Below are positions 19,091 through 26,710 of a DNA stretch of 64,000 nt, one piece after another; position 1 is the first letter of the stretch; each line of letters opens with the position of its first letter. The DNA is from Streptomyces atroolivaceus (lineage in GTDB: Bacteria > Actinomycetota > Actinomycetes > Streptomycetales > Streptomycetaceae). Made by a program: the position numbers and the translations under genes. The stretch is taken from the NCBI RefSeq assembly GCF_000717025.1, contig NZ_JNXG01000004.1, forward strand, positions 62,001 to 126,000, given 5' to 3'. The notes under the pieces are model-generated. The model was not told where the DNA came from and made no database searches. It saw nothing but the letters and a program-made list of their open reading frames with translations.

Positions 19091-19171
19091 TTGCACAGCG
19101 GTGGTCTTGCCGAGCGGTTTGCACAGCGGTACTGCACGTGGTTCTGCACAGCGGTGGTGCTTGCGCGCGGT
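19091..19171. repeat. Array of imperfect 12-bp direct repeats in the sugar dehydrogenase upstream region
   Basis: The unit TTGCACAGCGGT occurs exactly at 19091-19102 and 19119-19130 and lacks only the first T at 19145-19155. Degenerate copies are TTGCCGAGCGGT (19107-19118) and TTGCGCGCGGT (19161-19171). The array begins 24 bases upstream of the start codon of the minus-strand sugar dehydrogenase. It may be a multimeric regulator site or lie in the 5' untranslated region. Confidence 0.65.
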
Positions 19172-19214
19172 GGCGTTGCGTGGAGAGGGACGAGGCCGTA
19201 CCGCGGAGCGGGTA

Positions 19215-19228
19215 TGGGAGCGCTCCCG
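19215..19228. promoter_or_regulatory. CebR box (cellobiose-responsive LacI-type operator)
   Basis: TGGGAGCGCTCCCG matches the Streptomyces CebR operator TGGGAGCGCTCCCA at 13 of 14 positions. It lies about 150 bases upstream of the CBM2-bearing sugar dehydrogenase. CebR represses cellulose-utilisation genes and is released by cello-oligosaccharides, which fits a cellulose-binding enzyme. Confidence 0.75.
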
Positions 19229-19588
19229 CGCCCTCCAGGCTGCGCGTAGTGGACCAGGGCGGCAACGTGCGAACGCGCCACTTTCGCGCCGTGTGGCGCA
19301 ATCGGTGCCATGGCCGGGCGGTGATCCACCGGCCCCGCCTCCCCGACGGCCGTCCCGGAGTACCCCGCCGACGGCCGTCCCTGAGTCCCCGGTGGCGGCG
19401 GTGACCGGCGGCGGCCGCGCGTACGCGCTGGTGGTGGGGCCGCCGGGGCCGCGCGGGCCCATCTCCGCGCGGGTACGGCGCGCGGGCCGCAGCCGTGGAG
19501 CACCCATGGCGTCCATTCCCTGGTACGAGGTCGTCCGGCATACGGGCGGCGCTTGTCGTCATGTCCTCGGCGCCGCCAGGATGCCGGT
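19229..19588. other. Intergenic region with a 19-bp direct repeat
   Basis: I see no gene in these 360 bases. CCGACGGCCGTCCC-N-GAGT occurs at 19343-19361 and 19368-19386 with one mismatch, 25 bases apart; each copy contains the palindrome GACGGCCGTC. They may be paired regulator sites for the leader-peptide transcript downstream. Confidence 0.4.
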
Positions 19589-19684
19589 ATGGCCCCAGCT
19601 CTCGTGTCGCGACGTCACGTGGATCTCCTGCGTGTCTCGGCCGTGCTCTGTCGGGCCGGCCTGCGCTGTCCGTCCTGTCGCTGA
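19589..19684 (+). CDS. Cys-containing leader peptide of the R-R-H-V-D-L-L-R-V type
   Basis: A 31-residue ORF, MAPALVSRRHVDLLRVSAVL followed by C-R-A-G-L-R-C-P-S-C-R. It carries the R-R-H-V-D-L-L-R-V core and clustered C-terminal Cys residues (21, 27, 30) typical of the putative leader peptides that precede sulfur-metabolism genes in Streptomyces. AGGA lies 7 bases before the ATG. It is followed by a hairpin at 19696-19714 and, 143 bases on, by an SsuD-like monooxygenase. Slow translation of the Cys codons during cysteine shortage probably tunes expression of the downstream gene, by analogy with cysteine-responsive attenuators in mycobacteria. Confidence 0.72.
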   Translation: MAPALVSRRHVDLLRVSAVLCRAGLRCPSCR

Positions 19685-19695
19685 CGTGACACCCC

Positions 19696-19714
19696 GCCGG
19701 CCCCTGGCGCCGGC
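19696..19714 (+). promoter_or_regulatory. Hairpin after the leader peptide, possible attenuator
   Basis: GCCGGC (19696-19701) pairs with GCCGGC (19709-19714) across a 7-base loop, 11 bases after the leader peptide stop and before the monooxygenase start at 19828. Its position suits an attenuation or anti-termination element. Confidence 0.4.
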
Positions 19715-19827
19715 CCTCTGACGCCTTCGCCACCCTGATCTCCGCCCGAACACCCGGGCCCGCCGGCGCACTCGCGCGTCCGCCCGCCCCGGTGTGTGCC
19801 CCGCCGCCGTCCCCAGGAGGATCCGTC

Positions 19828-20943
19828 ATGCCCGAGAACCCGCTCCTGCTGCACTGGTTCCTGCCCACCGGCGGCGACGGCCGCGATCCCGGCGGAGTCA
19901 CAGCCGTTCAGGGGAGGACCGGCGCGGCCACCCGCCGTCCTGCCGACATCGGCTACCTGGCCCAGGTGGCACGCGCCGCCGAGCATGCCGGTTTCCACTC
20001 GCTGCTGACCCCGGTGGGGCTCGGATGCGTCGATCCGTGGATCCTCACCGCGGCCCTCACGCAGCACACCGACCGCATCGGCTTCCTGGTCGCCTTCCGT
20101 GCCGGGTTCGCCGCTCCGACCCTGCTGGCCCAACAGGCCGACGCCTTCCGGCGGTTCGCCGGCGGGAGGCTCGGGCTCAACGTCGTCACCGGCGGCGACC
20201 CGGCCGAACAGCGGGCTTACGGCGACCACTTGGACCACGACCAGCGCTACGCGCGCACTGACGAGCTGATGGCCGTCCTGCGTGATCTCCTCGGAGGCAA
20301 GCGCGTCGACCACAGCGGCGAGCACCTGAGGATCGAGGGAGCCCAGCTCCACGACCCGGCCCTCCGGCACCCCGTCCCCCTCTACTTCGGCGGGGCGTCC
20401 CCGGCCGCCGAAGCCGTCGCCGCACGCCGGGCCGACGTACAGCTGCTCTGGGGCGAACCGCCCGCGGCCCTCGCGCAGCGTATCGGCCGGCTCCGCGCGG
20501 TCGCCCCACGGCTGCGCTACGGACTGCGGCTGCACGTCATCAGCCGGGACACCGCCGCCGAGGCGTGGGCCGAGGCGGACCGTATCCTCGCGGGTCTCGA
20601 CCCGGAGGCCGTCCGGGCCAGCCAGGCACGGTTCGCCCGCATGGACTCCACCGGGCAGGCCCGGATGGCCGCACTGCACGGGGGCTCCGCGGACGCCGCG
20701 AAGCTGGAGGTCGCCCCGAACCTGTGGGCGGGGATCGGGCTCGTACGGGAAGGGGCCGGCACGGCGCTCGTCGGCTCGCACGACGAGGTCGCCCAGCGGC
20801 TCTACGAATACCGGCGCCTGGGGATCGGCGAGTTCATCCTCTCCGGCTATCCGCACCTGGAGGAGGCCTACCGCGTGGGCGAGGAGGTCGCCCCGCGGCT
20901 GCGCGCCCTGGTCGCGGGGGCCGGAGCGGACGCCGAGGCCTGA
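19828..20943 (+). CDS. LLM-class FMN-dependent monooxygenase, SsuD-like
   Basis: A 371-residue luciferase-like flavin monooxygenase. It begins L-L-L-H-W-F-L-P-T-G-G-D, has R-T-G-A-A-T-R-R-P-A-D-I-G-Y-L near 40-55, L-G-L-N-V-V-T-G-G near 113-122 and Y-F-G-G-A-S-P-A-A-E-A near 185, the layout of alkanesulfonate monooxygenases that release sulfite from organosulfonates using FMNH2. Length matches SsuD (about 380). AGGAGG lies 7 bases before the ATG. The leader peptide upstream supports a sulfur-scavenging role. No reductase or transporter gene is adjacent, so reduced flavin must come from elsewhere. Confidence 0.88.
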   Translation: MPENPLLLHWFLPTGGDGRDPGGVTAVQGRTGAATRRPADIGYLAQVARAAEHAGFHSLLTPVGLGCVDPWILTAALTQHTDRIGFLVAFRAGFAAPTLLAQQADAFRRFAGGRLGLNVVTGGDPAEQRAYGDHLDHDQRYARTDELMAVLRDLLGGKRVDHSGEHLRIEGAQLHDPALRHPVPLYFGGASPAAEAVAARRADVQLLWGEPPAALAQRIGRLRAVAPRLRYGLRLHVISRDTAAEAWAEADRILAGLDPEAVRASQARFARMDSTGQARMAALHGGSADAAKLEVAPNLWAGIGLVREGAGTALVGSHDEVAQRLYEYRRLGIGEFILSGYPHLEEAYRVGEEVAPRLRALVAGAGADAEA

Positions 20944-21010
20944 CCCTGCCGGGCCTACGGCCGGGCCGGCGACCTCAGGACCACCAGGCCCTGGGGTCGT
21001 GGCGGGGCGG

Positions 21011-21808
21011 TCAGGAGGCGTCCGTGACCTCCGGCACCTCGCCCCCGGTCGTCGTCGGGTCGATCAGTGAGAACACCGCGCCCTGCGGGTCCGCCAGGGT
21101 GGCGAACCGGCCGTACGGGATGGTCATCGGGCCGAACCGGAGCTCCGCACCGAGCGCCTTCGCCTTCTCCACCGCCGCGTCGCAGTCGGTGACGCCGAAG
21201 TACACGTTCATATGGGCCGGCACCACGGACGGGAAGTCGTCCCCCATCTTCATCCGGCCGAGCACCGGGTCCGCGCCCAGGTCGTAGAGCGAGAAGTCGA
21301 CCGCGTCGTCGTCCAGGTGCTTCACCCCGTACCCGAAGACGGCCGCGAAGAAGGAGTCGGCCTTCGCCGGGTCCCGTGTGTAGACCTCGGCCCAGGAGTA
21401 GGCGCCGGGCGCCCTCTGCGCCTGGAACCCCTCGTGGCTGCCCGCCTGCCACACCCCGAACGGCGTCCCGCCGGGGTCGGCGGCCAGCACCATGGTCCCG
21501 AAGTCGCCGACCCGCATCGGCTCGACCAGGACCTCGCCCCCGTGCTCCCGGATCTTCGCGGCGGTGGCGGTGGCGTCCGGCGACGCGAGGTACAGACACC
21601 AGGCGGGCGGGGTCTCCTGGCCGGGCATGGGAGGCGACAGCGCGGCGACCGCCTTGCCGTCCAGATGGGCCTGGGTGTAGTCGCCGTACTCCGGCATCGA
21701 GTCGCCGTACGTCCAGCCCAGGAGCTCACCGTAGAAGCGCTTCGCCCCCTCGAGATCGCCGAACGTGCCGTCGGCCCAGCACGGAGTGCCCTCGGATTCT
21801 GCGGCCAT
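21011..21808 (-). CDS. VOC-family protein with two glyoxalase-like domains
   Basis: A 265-residue protein made of two vicinal-oxygen-chelate domains (about 5-130 and 135-260). Each has the W-A-D/W-A-E start, a G-A-K-R-F-Y-G-E-L-L-G-W or K-A-D-S-F-F-A-A-V-F-G-Y helix and a D-P-x-G-x-x-F end. Such tandem proteins include resistance and hydroxylase-like members, but many have no assigned reaction. AAAGG lies 9 bases before the ATG. It is convergent with the monooxygenase and shows no operon partner. Confidence 0.85.
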   Translation of the reverse strand: MAAESEGTPCWADGTFGDLEGAKRFYGELLGWTYGDSMPEYGDYTQAHLDGKAVAALSPPMPGQETPPAWCLYLASPDATATAAKIREHGGEVLVEPMRVGDFGTMVLAADPGGTPFGVWQAGSHEGFQAQRAPGAYSWAEVYTRDPAKADSFFAAVFGYGVKHLDDDAVDFSLYDLGADPVLGRMKMGDDFPSVVPAHMNVYFGVTDCDAAVEKAKALGAELRFGPMTIPYGRFATLADPQGAVFSLIDPTTTGGEVPEVTDAS

Positions 21809-21890
21809 GACTCGGGCCTTTCTTCACTCGTCGGTCGGTCCTGTTCGTCACGCTAGCCAACCGTCGCCCGAGTGGCGCGCCGAGCGCGTC

Positions 21891-23249
21891 TCAGCCCTCC
21901 GGCCCCGCCGGACCGACGACCGACCGGGCGACCCCGAGCTCCACCAGGTCCTGGGGGCGCAGCCGGAGCTGGTCCGCGGTGGGCCGCACCTCGTCGGGGC
22001 CGCGCTTCAGGATGGCCGCAGCCAGCTCCGGGGCGATCACCGAGAAGTAACTGTCGGTCGTGACATGGGTGTTGTCCGGTGCGGCCAGGGCCAGGGCGCC
22101 GCCGGAGCCGCCCTCGCCGATCACGAGCGTCGTGACGGGGACCCGGGCACCGGCCACCGCCGCGAAGGCGTCCGCGATGGCGGCGCCCGCGCCCGCCCGT
22201 TCCGCCTCGGCGTCGTTGGCCGCGCCGGGGGTGTCGACCAGGGTCAGTACAGGAAGACCGAGCCTGTCCGCGAGCCGGATCACCCGGGCCGCCGTGCGGT
22301 AGCCCGCCGGGCGGGTCGCCGTGCCGCACTGGGCGGCGTAGGCCACGGGCCGCCCGGCGTGCAGGCCCACTCCGCAGAGCAGCCCGGGGTCCCTGCCGCC
22401 GCACCGGTCGCCGTTCAGCGGCAGCCGGTGCTGGAAGTACGCGTCCAGATAGGCCTCGGCCCGCGGGCGCGCCGCCGCCCGGGCCTGCTCGACGGCCTCC
22501 CAGCCGGTCGCCGGCAGCCCCGCGGCCGACAGGGCGCCCGGCACGGGGGCGGCCCGCGCCGGGCCCGTGACCGTCAGCGCGGCCAGCCAGCGGCCCAGCG
22601 TCACGGGCAGCTCGTCGGGTGTGACGACCGCGTCGATCTGGCCCGCCGCCAGCTGCCCCTCGGCGGTGTACGCGTACGGATCGGCGTCGGCGGGCCGCAC
22701 CCGGGAGCCCGCGAACCCGATCTGCGCCCCGGGCAGCGCCAGCACCACATCGGCTCCGGCCCCCACGGTCGCCCAGCCGCCGCCGGTCGTCGGATCCCTC
22801 AGGACGGCGATCTGCGCGAGCCCTTCGGCCCTCAGGCGTGTGGACGCGCGGGCCACCCGGTGAAGCTGTGTCAGCGCGATCATGCCTTCCTGCATCCGGC
22901 TGCCCCCGGTGGCGACGAGCGAGACGAGCGGGAGCCGCCGCTCACCCGCCAGCGCGTACGCGGCTTCCAGGCGGTCCCCGGTGCTTCCGCCCAACGAGCC
23001 GCCCAGGAAGCCGAACTCGAAGGCGACGAGGACGCACTCCCGGCCCTCCACGACGGCGGTCCCGTAGAGGACGGACTCCTCCTCGCCGGTCCGCGCGGAG
23101 GCGCGCGCCCTGGACTCCGCGTAACCGCTCCAGCCGAGGGGACCGTCCGGGGGAGCGGGGCTCGTCGGCGGCCGGTGTTCCGTGAAGCTCCCGGTGACGG
23201 TGGCGATCACCTCCCGCGCCGGCACGCGGTCGCACCGGGCGTCAGGCAC
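21891..23249 (-). CDS. Acyl-CoA carboxyltransferase with fused beta and alpha halves
   Basis: A 452-residue protein of the crotonase-fold carboxyltransferase family. The N-terminal half has the acyl-CoA-binding pattern F-G-F-L-G-G-S-L-G and A-T-G-G-S-R-M-Q-E-G of AccD. The C-terminal half has L-V-D-T-P-G-A-A and I-G-E-G-G-S-G-G-A-L-A of AccA. The AccD zinc finger is absent. It starts 8 bases inside the end of matB, so the two are translationally coupled. A link to malonyl-CoA supply or decarboxylation is suggested by matB; no biotin carboxylase or carrier lies nearby. Confidence 0.8.
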   Translation of the reverse strand: MPDARCDRVPAREVIATVTGSFTEHRPPTSPAPPDGPLGWSGYAESRARASARTGEEESVLYGTAVVEGRECVLVAFEFGFLGGSLGGSTGDRLEAAYALAGERRLPLVSLVATGGSRMQEGMIALTQLHRVARASTRLRAEGLAQIAVLRDPTTGGGWATVGAGADVVLALPGAQIGFAGSRVRPADADPYAYTAEGQLAAGQIDAVVTPDELPVTLGRWLAALTVTGPARAAPVPGALSAAGLPATGWEAVEQARAAARPRAEAYLDAYFQHRLPLNGDRCGGRDPGLLCGVGLHAGRPVAYAAQCGTATRPAGYRTAARVIRLADRLGLPVLTLVDTPGAANDAEAERAGAGAAIADAFAAVAGARVPVTTLVIGEGGSGGALALAAPDNTHVTTDSYFSVIAPELAAAILKRGPDEVRPTADQLRLRPQDLVELGVARSVVGPAGPEG

Positions 23250-24705
23250 GGAGCGACCTCTTCATGATCTTGCCCAGTTCGTTGCGGGGCAGGGCGTCGA
23301 GGTAGCGGACGACGCGCGGGCGTTTGTGCGGGGCCAGCAGGTCCGCCACATGGTCCGCGAGCTCCCGCTCCCCGGGAGGGGCTCCGGGGCCGGCCGGCAC
23401 CACCCAGGCGACGATCCGCTCGCCGAGGTCCGCGTCGGGCTCGCCGGTGACGGCCGCCTCACGCACGCCGGGATGCTCCAGCAGGGCGTTCTCGATCTCA
23501 CCCGCGCCGATCTTGTAGCCGCCGCTCTTGATGAGATCGGTGGCCTTGCGCCCGACGATCCGCACGTAGCCGTCGGGGTCGATCGTGGCCATGTCGCCCG
23601 TACGGAAGAAGCCGTCCTCGGTGAAGGCGGCCGCCGTGGCGTCCGGCCGGTTCAGGTAACCGGTGAAGAGGTTCGGGCCGCGCACCTGGATCTCGCCGAT
23701 GGACGCCGTCTCCCGGAGCACGGTGCCGTCCTCCTCGACGAGCCTCAGCTCCACGCCCGCCAGCGGCGGGCCGACCGTCCCGGCGCGCGGTGCTCCGTCG
23801 GCCCGGACGCCCGTGTTCATCAGGGTCTCCGTCATCCCGTACCGCTCGATGACCCCGCGGCCGGTGGCCGCGGCGATCCGTTCGTGGTCGTGGACCGGCA
23901 GCGCCGCCGAGCCGGAGACCAGCAGGCGGGCGCCCGCCAGGGCCTTCGCGAGGTTCCCGGGGCCGGCGGGACCGGCCAGTTCCCCTGCCAGCCGGTGGTA
24001 CATCGTCGGCACGCCGAACAGCATCGTCCCCCCGGAGAGCAGTTCCCGGGCCACCCCCTCGGCCGAGAACCGGCCGAGGTGACGGACGGAGCCGCCCCGG
24101 CGCAGCGGGCCGAGGACGCCGAGGATCAGCCCGTGCACGTGGAACAGCGGCAGGGCGTGGACGAGGACGTCCTCCCCGGTCCAGCCCCAGGCGTCCTCCA
24201 GCGCGTCCAGCGACGCGGCGATCGCCCGGCGGGGCAGGACGGCCCCCTTCGGCGGGCCCGTGGTGCCGGAGGTGTAGACGACCAGGGCGGGGGACTCCTC
24301 GGAGGGTTCGGGGAAACCGGCCTCCGGCGGAGGGGCGGCCGCGGCCGTGCCGACGTCGATCCGCTCCAGGCCGCCCAGCGCGGACGGCAGTTCGTCGTCC
24401 GCCCCGGCCAGCACCACCGAGGGCGCGCTGTCGGCGACGATGTGGGCGAGTTCCTTCTCGCCGGTCTTCGGGTTGAGCGGTACGGCGGGCACTCCCGCCC
24501 GTAGGGCCGCCACGACGGCGACCACGGTCTCCGGGGTGGACGTGGCCCAGACGGCGACGCGTCCCGCGCCCGCGATCCGGGCGCCGAGGGAGGCGGACGC
24601 ATCGGCCAACTGTGCGTAGGTCAGGACGTGTTCGCCGAACCGGACGGCCTCGGGGGAGTCCGTCCGGCCGGACGCTCCGCGCAGCGCGGGCAGAAGAGAG
24701 GTCAC
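23242..24705 (-). CDS. matB: Malonyl-CoA synthetase (AMP-forming)
   Basis: A 487-residue adenylate-forming enzyme that activates malonate (and substituted malonates) with ATP and CoA. It shows Y-T-S-G-T-T-G-P-P-K-G (about 165-175), L-P-L-F-H-V-H-G-L, R-Y-G-M-T-E-T, the C-terminal hinge G-R-K-A-T-D-L-I-K-S-G-G-Y-K and the acyl-adenylate Lys in N-E-L-G-K-I-M-K. It closely resembles S. coelicolor MatB as I remember it, including an R-Y-G-M-T-E-T-L-M-N-T segment. The GTG start at 24705 has no ribosome-binding site but follows TAGGCT (24718-24713) by 7 bases, suggesting a leaderless mRNA. It heads an operon with the carboxyltransferase. Confidence 0.9.
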   Translation of the reverse strand: MTSLLPALRGASGRTDSPEAVRFGEHVLTYAQLADASASLGARIAGAGRVAVWATSTPETVVAVVAALRAGVPAVPLNPKTGEKELAHIVADSAPSVVLAGADDELPSALGGLERIDVGTAAAAPPPEAGFPEPSEESPALVVYTSGTTGPPKGAVLPRRAIAASLDALEDAWGWTGEDVLVHALPLFHVHGLILGVLGPLRRGGSVRHLGRFSAEGVARELLSGGTMLFGVPTMYHRLAGELAGPAGPGNLAKALAGARLLVSGSAALPVHDHERIAAATGRGVIERYGMTETLMNTGVRADGAPRAGTVGPPLAGVELRLVEEDGTVLRETASIGEIQVRGPNLFTGYLNRPDATAAAFTEDGFFRTGDMATIDPDGYVRIVGRKATDLIKSGGYKIGAGEIENALLEHPGVREAAVTGEPDADLGERIVAWVVPAGPGAPPGERELADHVADLLAPHKRPRVVRYLDALPRNELGKIMKRSLRA

Positions 24706-24905
24706 GCGGTGCAGCCTAAGGGCTGACCCTGATCCCCGGCGGGCGCACGACGACAGCTACGGCACTCGCCGCGTTGCCCGAACGCCGGATACATCCGGTG
24801 TGCGGACGTCCCTCCGCCTCGCGGTGCACCGCGTACGACGCCGCACGCCGACCCCCAGGGATTCAGCTCTCAGGGGGTGGCCGAAGAGGCCGTCCGGTTC
24901 CGGGG

Positions 24906-26117
24906 TCAGCCCTCGCGCCGGACGGTCCGCATCCGGCCGTACGCGTACACGGCGCCCGCCAGCGCCAGGTCGGACAGCAGCATGAAGCCGATCGCGTACG
25001 ACTCCTTCGCGCTGTAGATCGCGCCCATGACCAGCGGCGGCACGAATCCGCCGAGCCCGCCCATCGCGCCGACGATGCCGGTCACACTGCCCACCTGGGC
25101 CTGCGGTGTCACCTGGGAGACCAGGGCGAAGACGCTCCCGCTCGCGGTGCCGAGACCGGCCGCCATGCACAGCAGCGCGATCGTGCCGAGCGGATCCAGC
25201 GGTGGCTCGAAGGCCTGGACGATGGCCATCAGCGCTGCCAGCAGCAGAGCCCCCGCCGTGACCATGGCGGGGTGGATCCGGTCCGACAGCCAGCCGCCGA
25301 TCGGCCGGAAGACGACCGTGACCAGCGCGAACCCCGCCGCCTTGGTGCCCGCCTCGGTCGGTGACATCTCGTACCAGGTCTTCAGGTACGTCGGCAGGTA
25401 CACACCGAACGCGACGATGCCGCCGAAGCCGATCGCGTACAGCGCGGACAGCTCCCAGGTCACGCGCAGCCGGCCCGCCTCGCCCAGGCGGTGGGCGAGG
25501 GAGTCCGCCGGGACCCTGCGCCCGGGGTGGTCGGTGATGAGGACCGCCGCGAGCAGCGAGTAGACCAGGAGCGCACCCGCGACGATCCAGAAGGGCAGGT
25601 TCTCGCTGTGCTCGGCGATCCGCGGCGTGAAGTAGCCGGACAGCGCGACACCGCCCATGCCCATCCCGAACACCCCGAGCGCGAGGCCCCGTTTCGACGG
25701 CGGGAACCATGAGTTGACGAGGGGGATGCCGATCGCGAACGTCGTGCCGCCGAGGCCGAGCAGGAAGCCGACGGCCAGCATCGCGCCGTAGGAGTCCTTC
25801 GCCGGGATGAGCAGCAGCACCGGGACGATCGTCAGGGCCGAGACGGCGGGGAACATCAGCTTGGCACCGTACTTGTCGGTCAGCGCGCCCGCCGGGATGC
25901 GGCCGAGCGATCCGACGAGCACGGGCACCGCCACCAGCAGCGACTGCTGGAAGGAGCTCAGACCCAGCCGCTCCTTGAACTCACCCGACAGCGGGGAGAT
26001 CAGGTTCCACGCCCAGAAGGTGAGAGTGAACCCGATCGTGGCCATGATCAGGTTCCGGTAGGCGGCGGCGGATTGTCTCCGGTCCGGGGCAGGGGCCTGC
26101 TTGGCGGTTGTGTCCAC
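24906..26117 (-). CDS. MFS nitrate/nitrite transporter, NarK-type
   Basis: A protein of about 403 residues with 12 membrane helices. It shows N-L-I-S-P-L-S-G-E-F near the first helix, G-R-I-P-A-G-A-L-T-D-K-Y-G-A after helix 2, and two glycine-rich nitrate-signature stretches (G-L-G-G-T-T-F-A-I-G and G-A-M-G-G-L-G-G-F-V-P-P). These are the marks of the NarK/NasA nitrate-nitrite porter family. GTG at 26117 is chosen; the open frame runs to 26270, but the extra residues are low-complexity and would run into the divergent regulator. The AsnC/Lrp gene diverges from it and may control it. Confidence 0.83.
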   Translation of the reverse strand: MDTTAKQAPAPDRRQSAAAYRNLIMATIGFTLTFWAWNLISPLSGEFKERLGLSSFQQSLLVAVPVLVGSLGRIPAGALTDKYGAKLMFPAVSALTIVPVLLLIPAKDSYGAMLAVGFLLGLGGTTFAIGIPLVNSWFPPSKRGLALGVFGMGMGGVALSGYFTPRIAEHSENLPFWIVAGALLVYSLLAAVLITDHPGRRVPADSLAHRLGEAGRLRVTWELSALYAIGFGGIVAFGVYLPTYLKTWYEMSPTEAGTKAAGFALVTVVFRPIGGWLSDRIHPAMVTAGALLLAALMAIVQAFEPPLDPLGTIALLCMAAGLGTASGSVFALVSQVTPQAQVGSVTGIVGAMGGLGGFVPPLVMGAIYSAKESYAIGFMLLSDLALAGAVYAYGRMRTVRREG

Positions 26118-26278
26118 TCCGTCAGTCAAGGGCGCGGCAGGGGGCGGGGCACGGTGGGCTGAGCCATCCGGGTAGGGCCGTCGCACGGCAGACGCCCCAT
26201 GGGCAGCGGGCCCCTCCGCGCCCCCCGGAGGGGCCGCTCGACCGTCGCTTCCGGCCCCGGGCTGCGACAATCGCCGGT

Positions 26279-26710
26279 ATGGACCGGCTGGACAGAGAGA
26301 TCCTCGGCATTCTCCAGGAGGACGCCCGGATCTCGTACCGCGATCTGGGTGTGCGCGTGGGACTCAGCGCCAACGCGGCGGGCGACCGTGTGCGCCGCAT
26401 GCGCCGCGACGGCGTGATCCGTGGCTTCACGGTCATCGTGGACCCGGCCGCCGACACCCGTTCGGGCCTCGTGGTCTTCATCGACGTGTCCCTGCGTCTC
26501 GACACGACCAACGAGGAGTTCGAACGCTCGGTGCTCACCCTGCCCGGCATCACCGAGGTGGTGCACGTGACGGGCGCCCACGACTACCTCGTGCGTGCCA
26601 CGGCAGCCGACCCCGGCTCCCTGGACACGCTGCTGCGCCGGCTGAAGAGGGACGCGGGCGTCGCCCACTCCAACACCCGGATCGCGCTCAGAGCGGCGCC
26701 TGCCAGATGA
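26279..26710 (+). CDS. AsnC/Lrp-family transcriptional regulator
   Basis: A 143-residue protein. The helix-turn-helix is at about 5-50 (L-D-R-E-I-L-G-I-L-Q-E-D-A-R, D-L-G-V-R-V-G-L-S), followed by a RAM ligand-binding domain (about 65-140) with V-V-H-V-T-G-A-H-D-Y-L-V-R. No ribosome-binding site precedes the ATG, but GACAAT (26265-26270) lies 8 bases upstream, so the mRNA is probably leaderless. It diverges from the nitrate transporter. Its 3' end overlaps the end of the GAF kinase gene by 23 bases on opposite strands. Confidence 0.9.
   Translation: MDRLDREILGILQEDARISYRDLGVRVGLSANAAGDRVRRMRRDGVIRGFTVIVDPAADTRSGLVVFIDVSLRLDTTNEEFERSVLTLPGITEVVHVTGAHDYLVRATAADPGSLDTLLRRLKRDAGVAHSNTRIALRAAPAR

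Noticed and set aside
19091..19171. 12-bp repeats considered as a CRISPR array or a replication iteron
   Set aside because: Units are too short and irregular for CRISPR, and no replication initiator gene or DnaA boxes are nearby; a promoter or leader role fits better.
19101..19721. Plus-strand open frame covering the CebR box and repeats
   Set aside because: Its translation is low-complexity and changes character with each repeat; the leader peptide at 19589 is in a different frame and has a recognisable motif.
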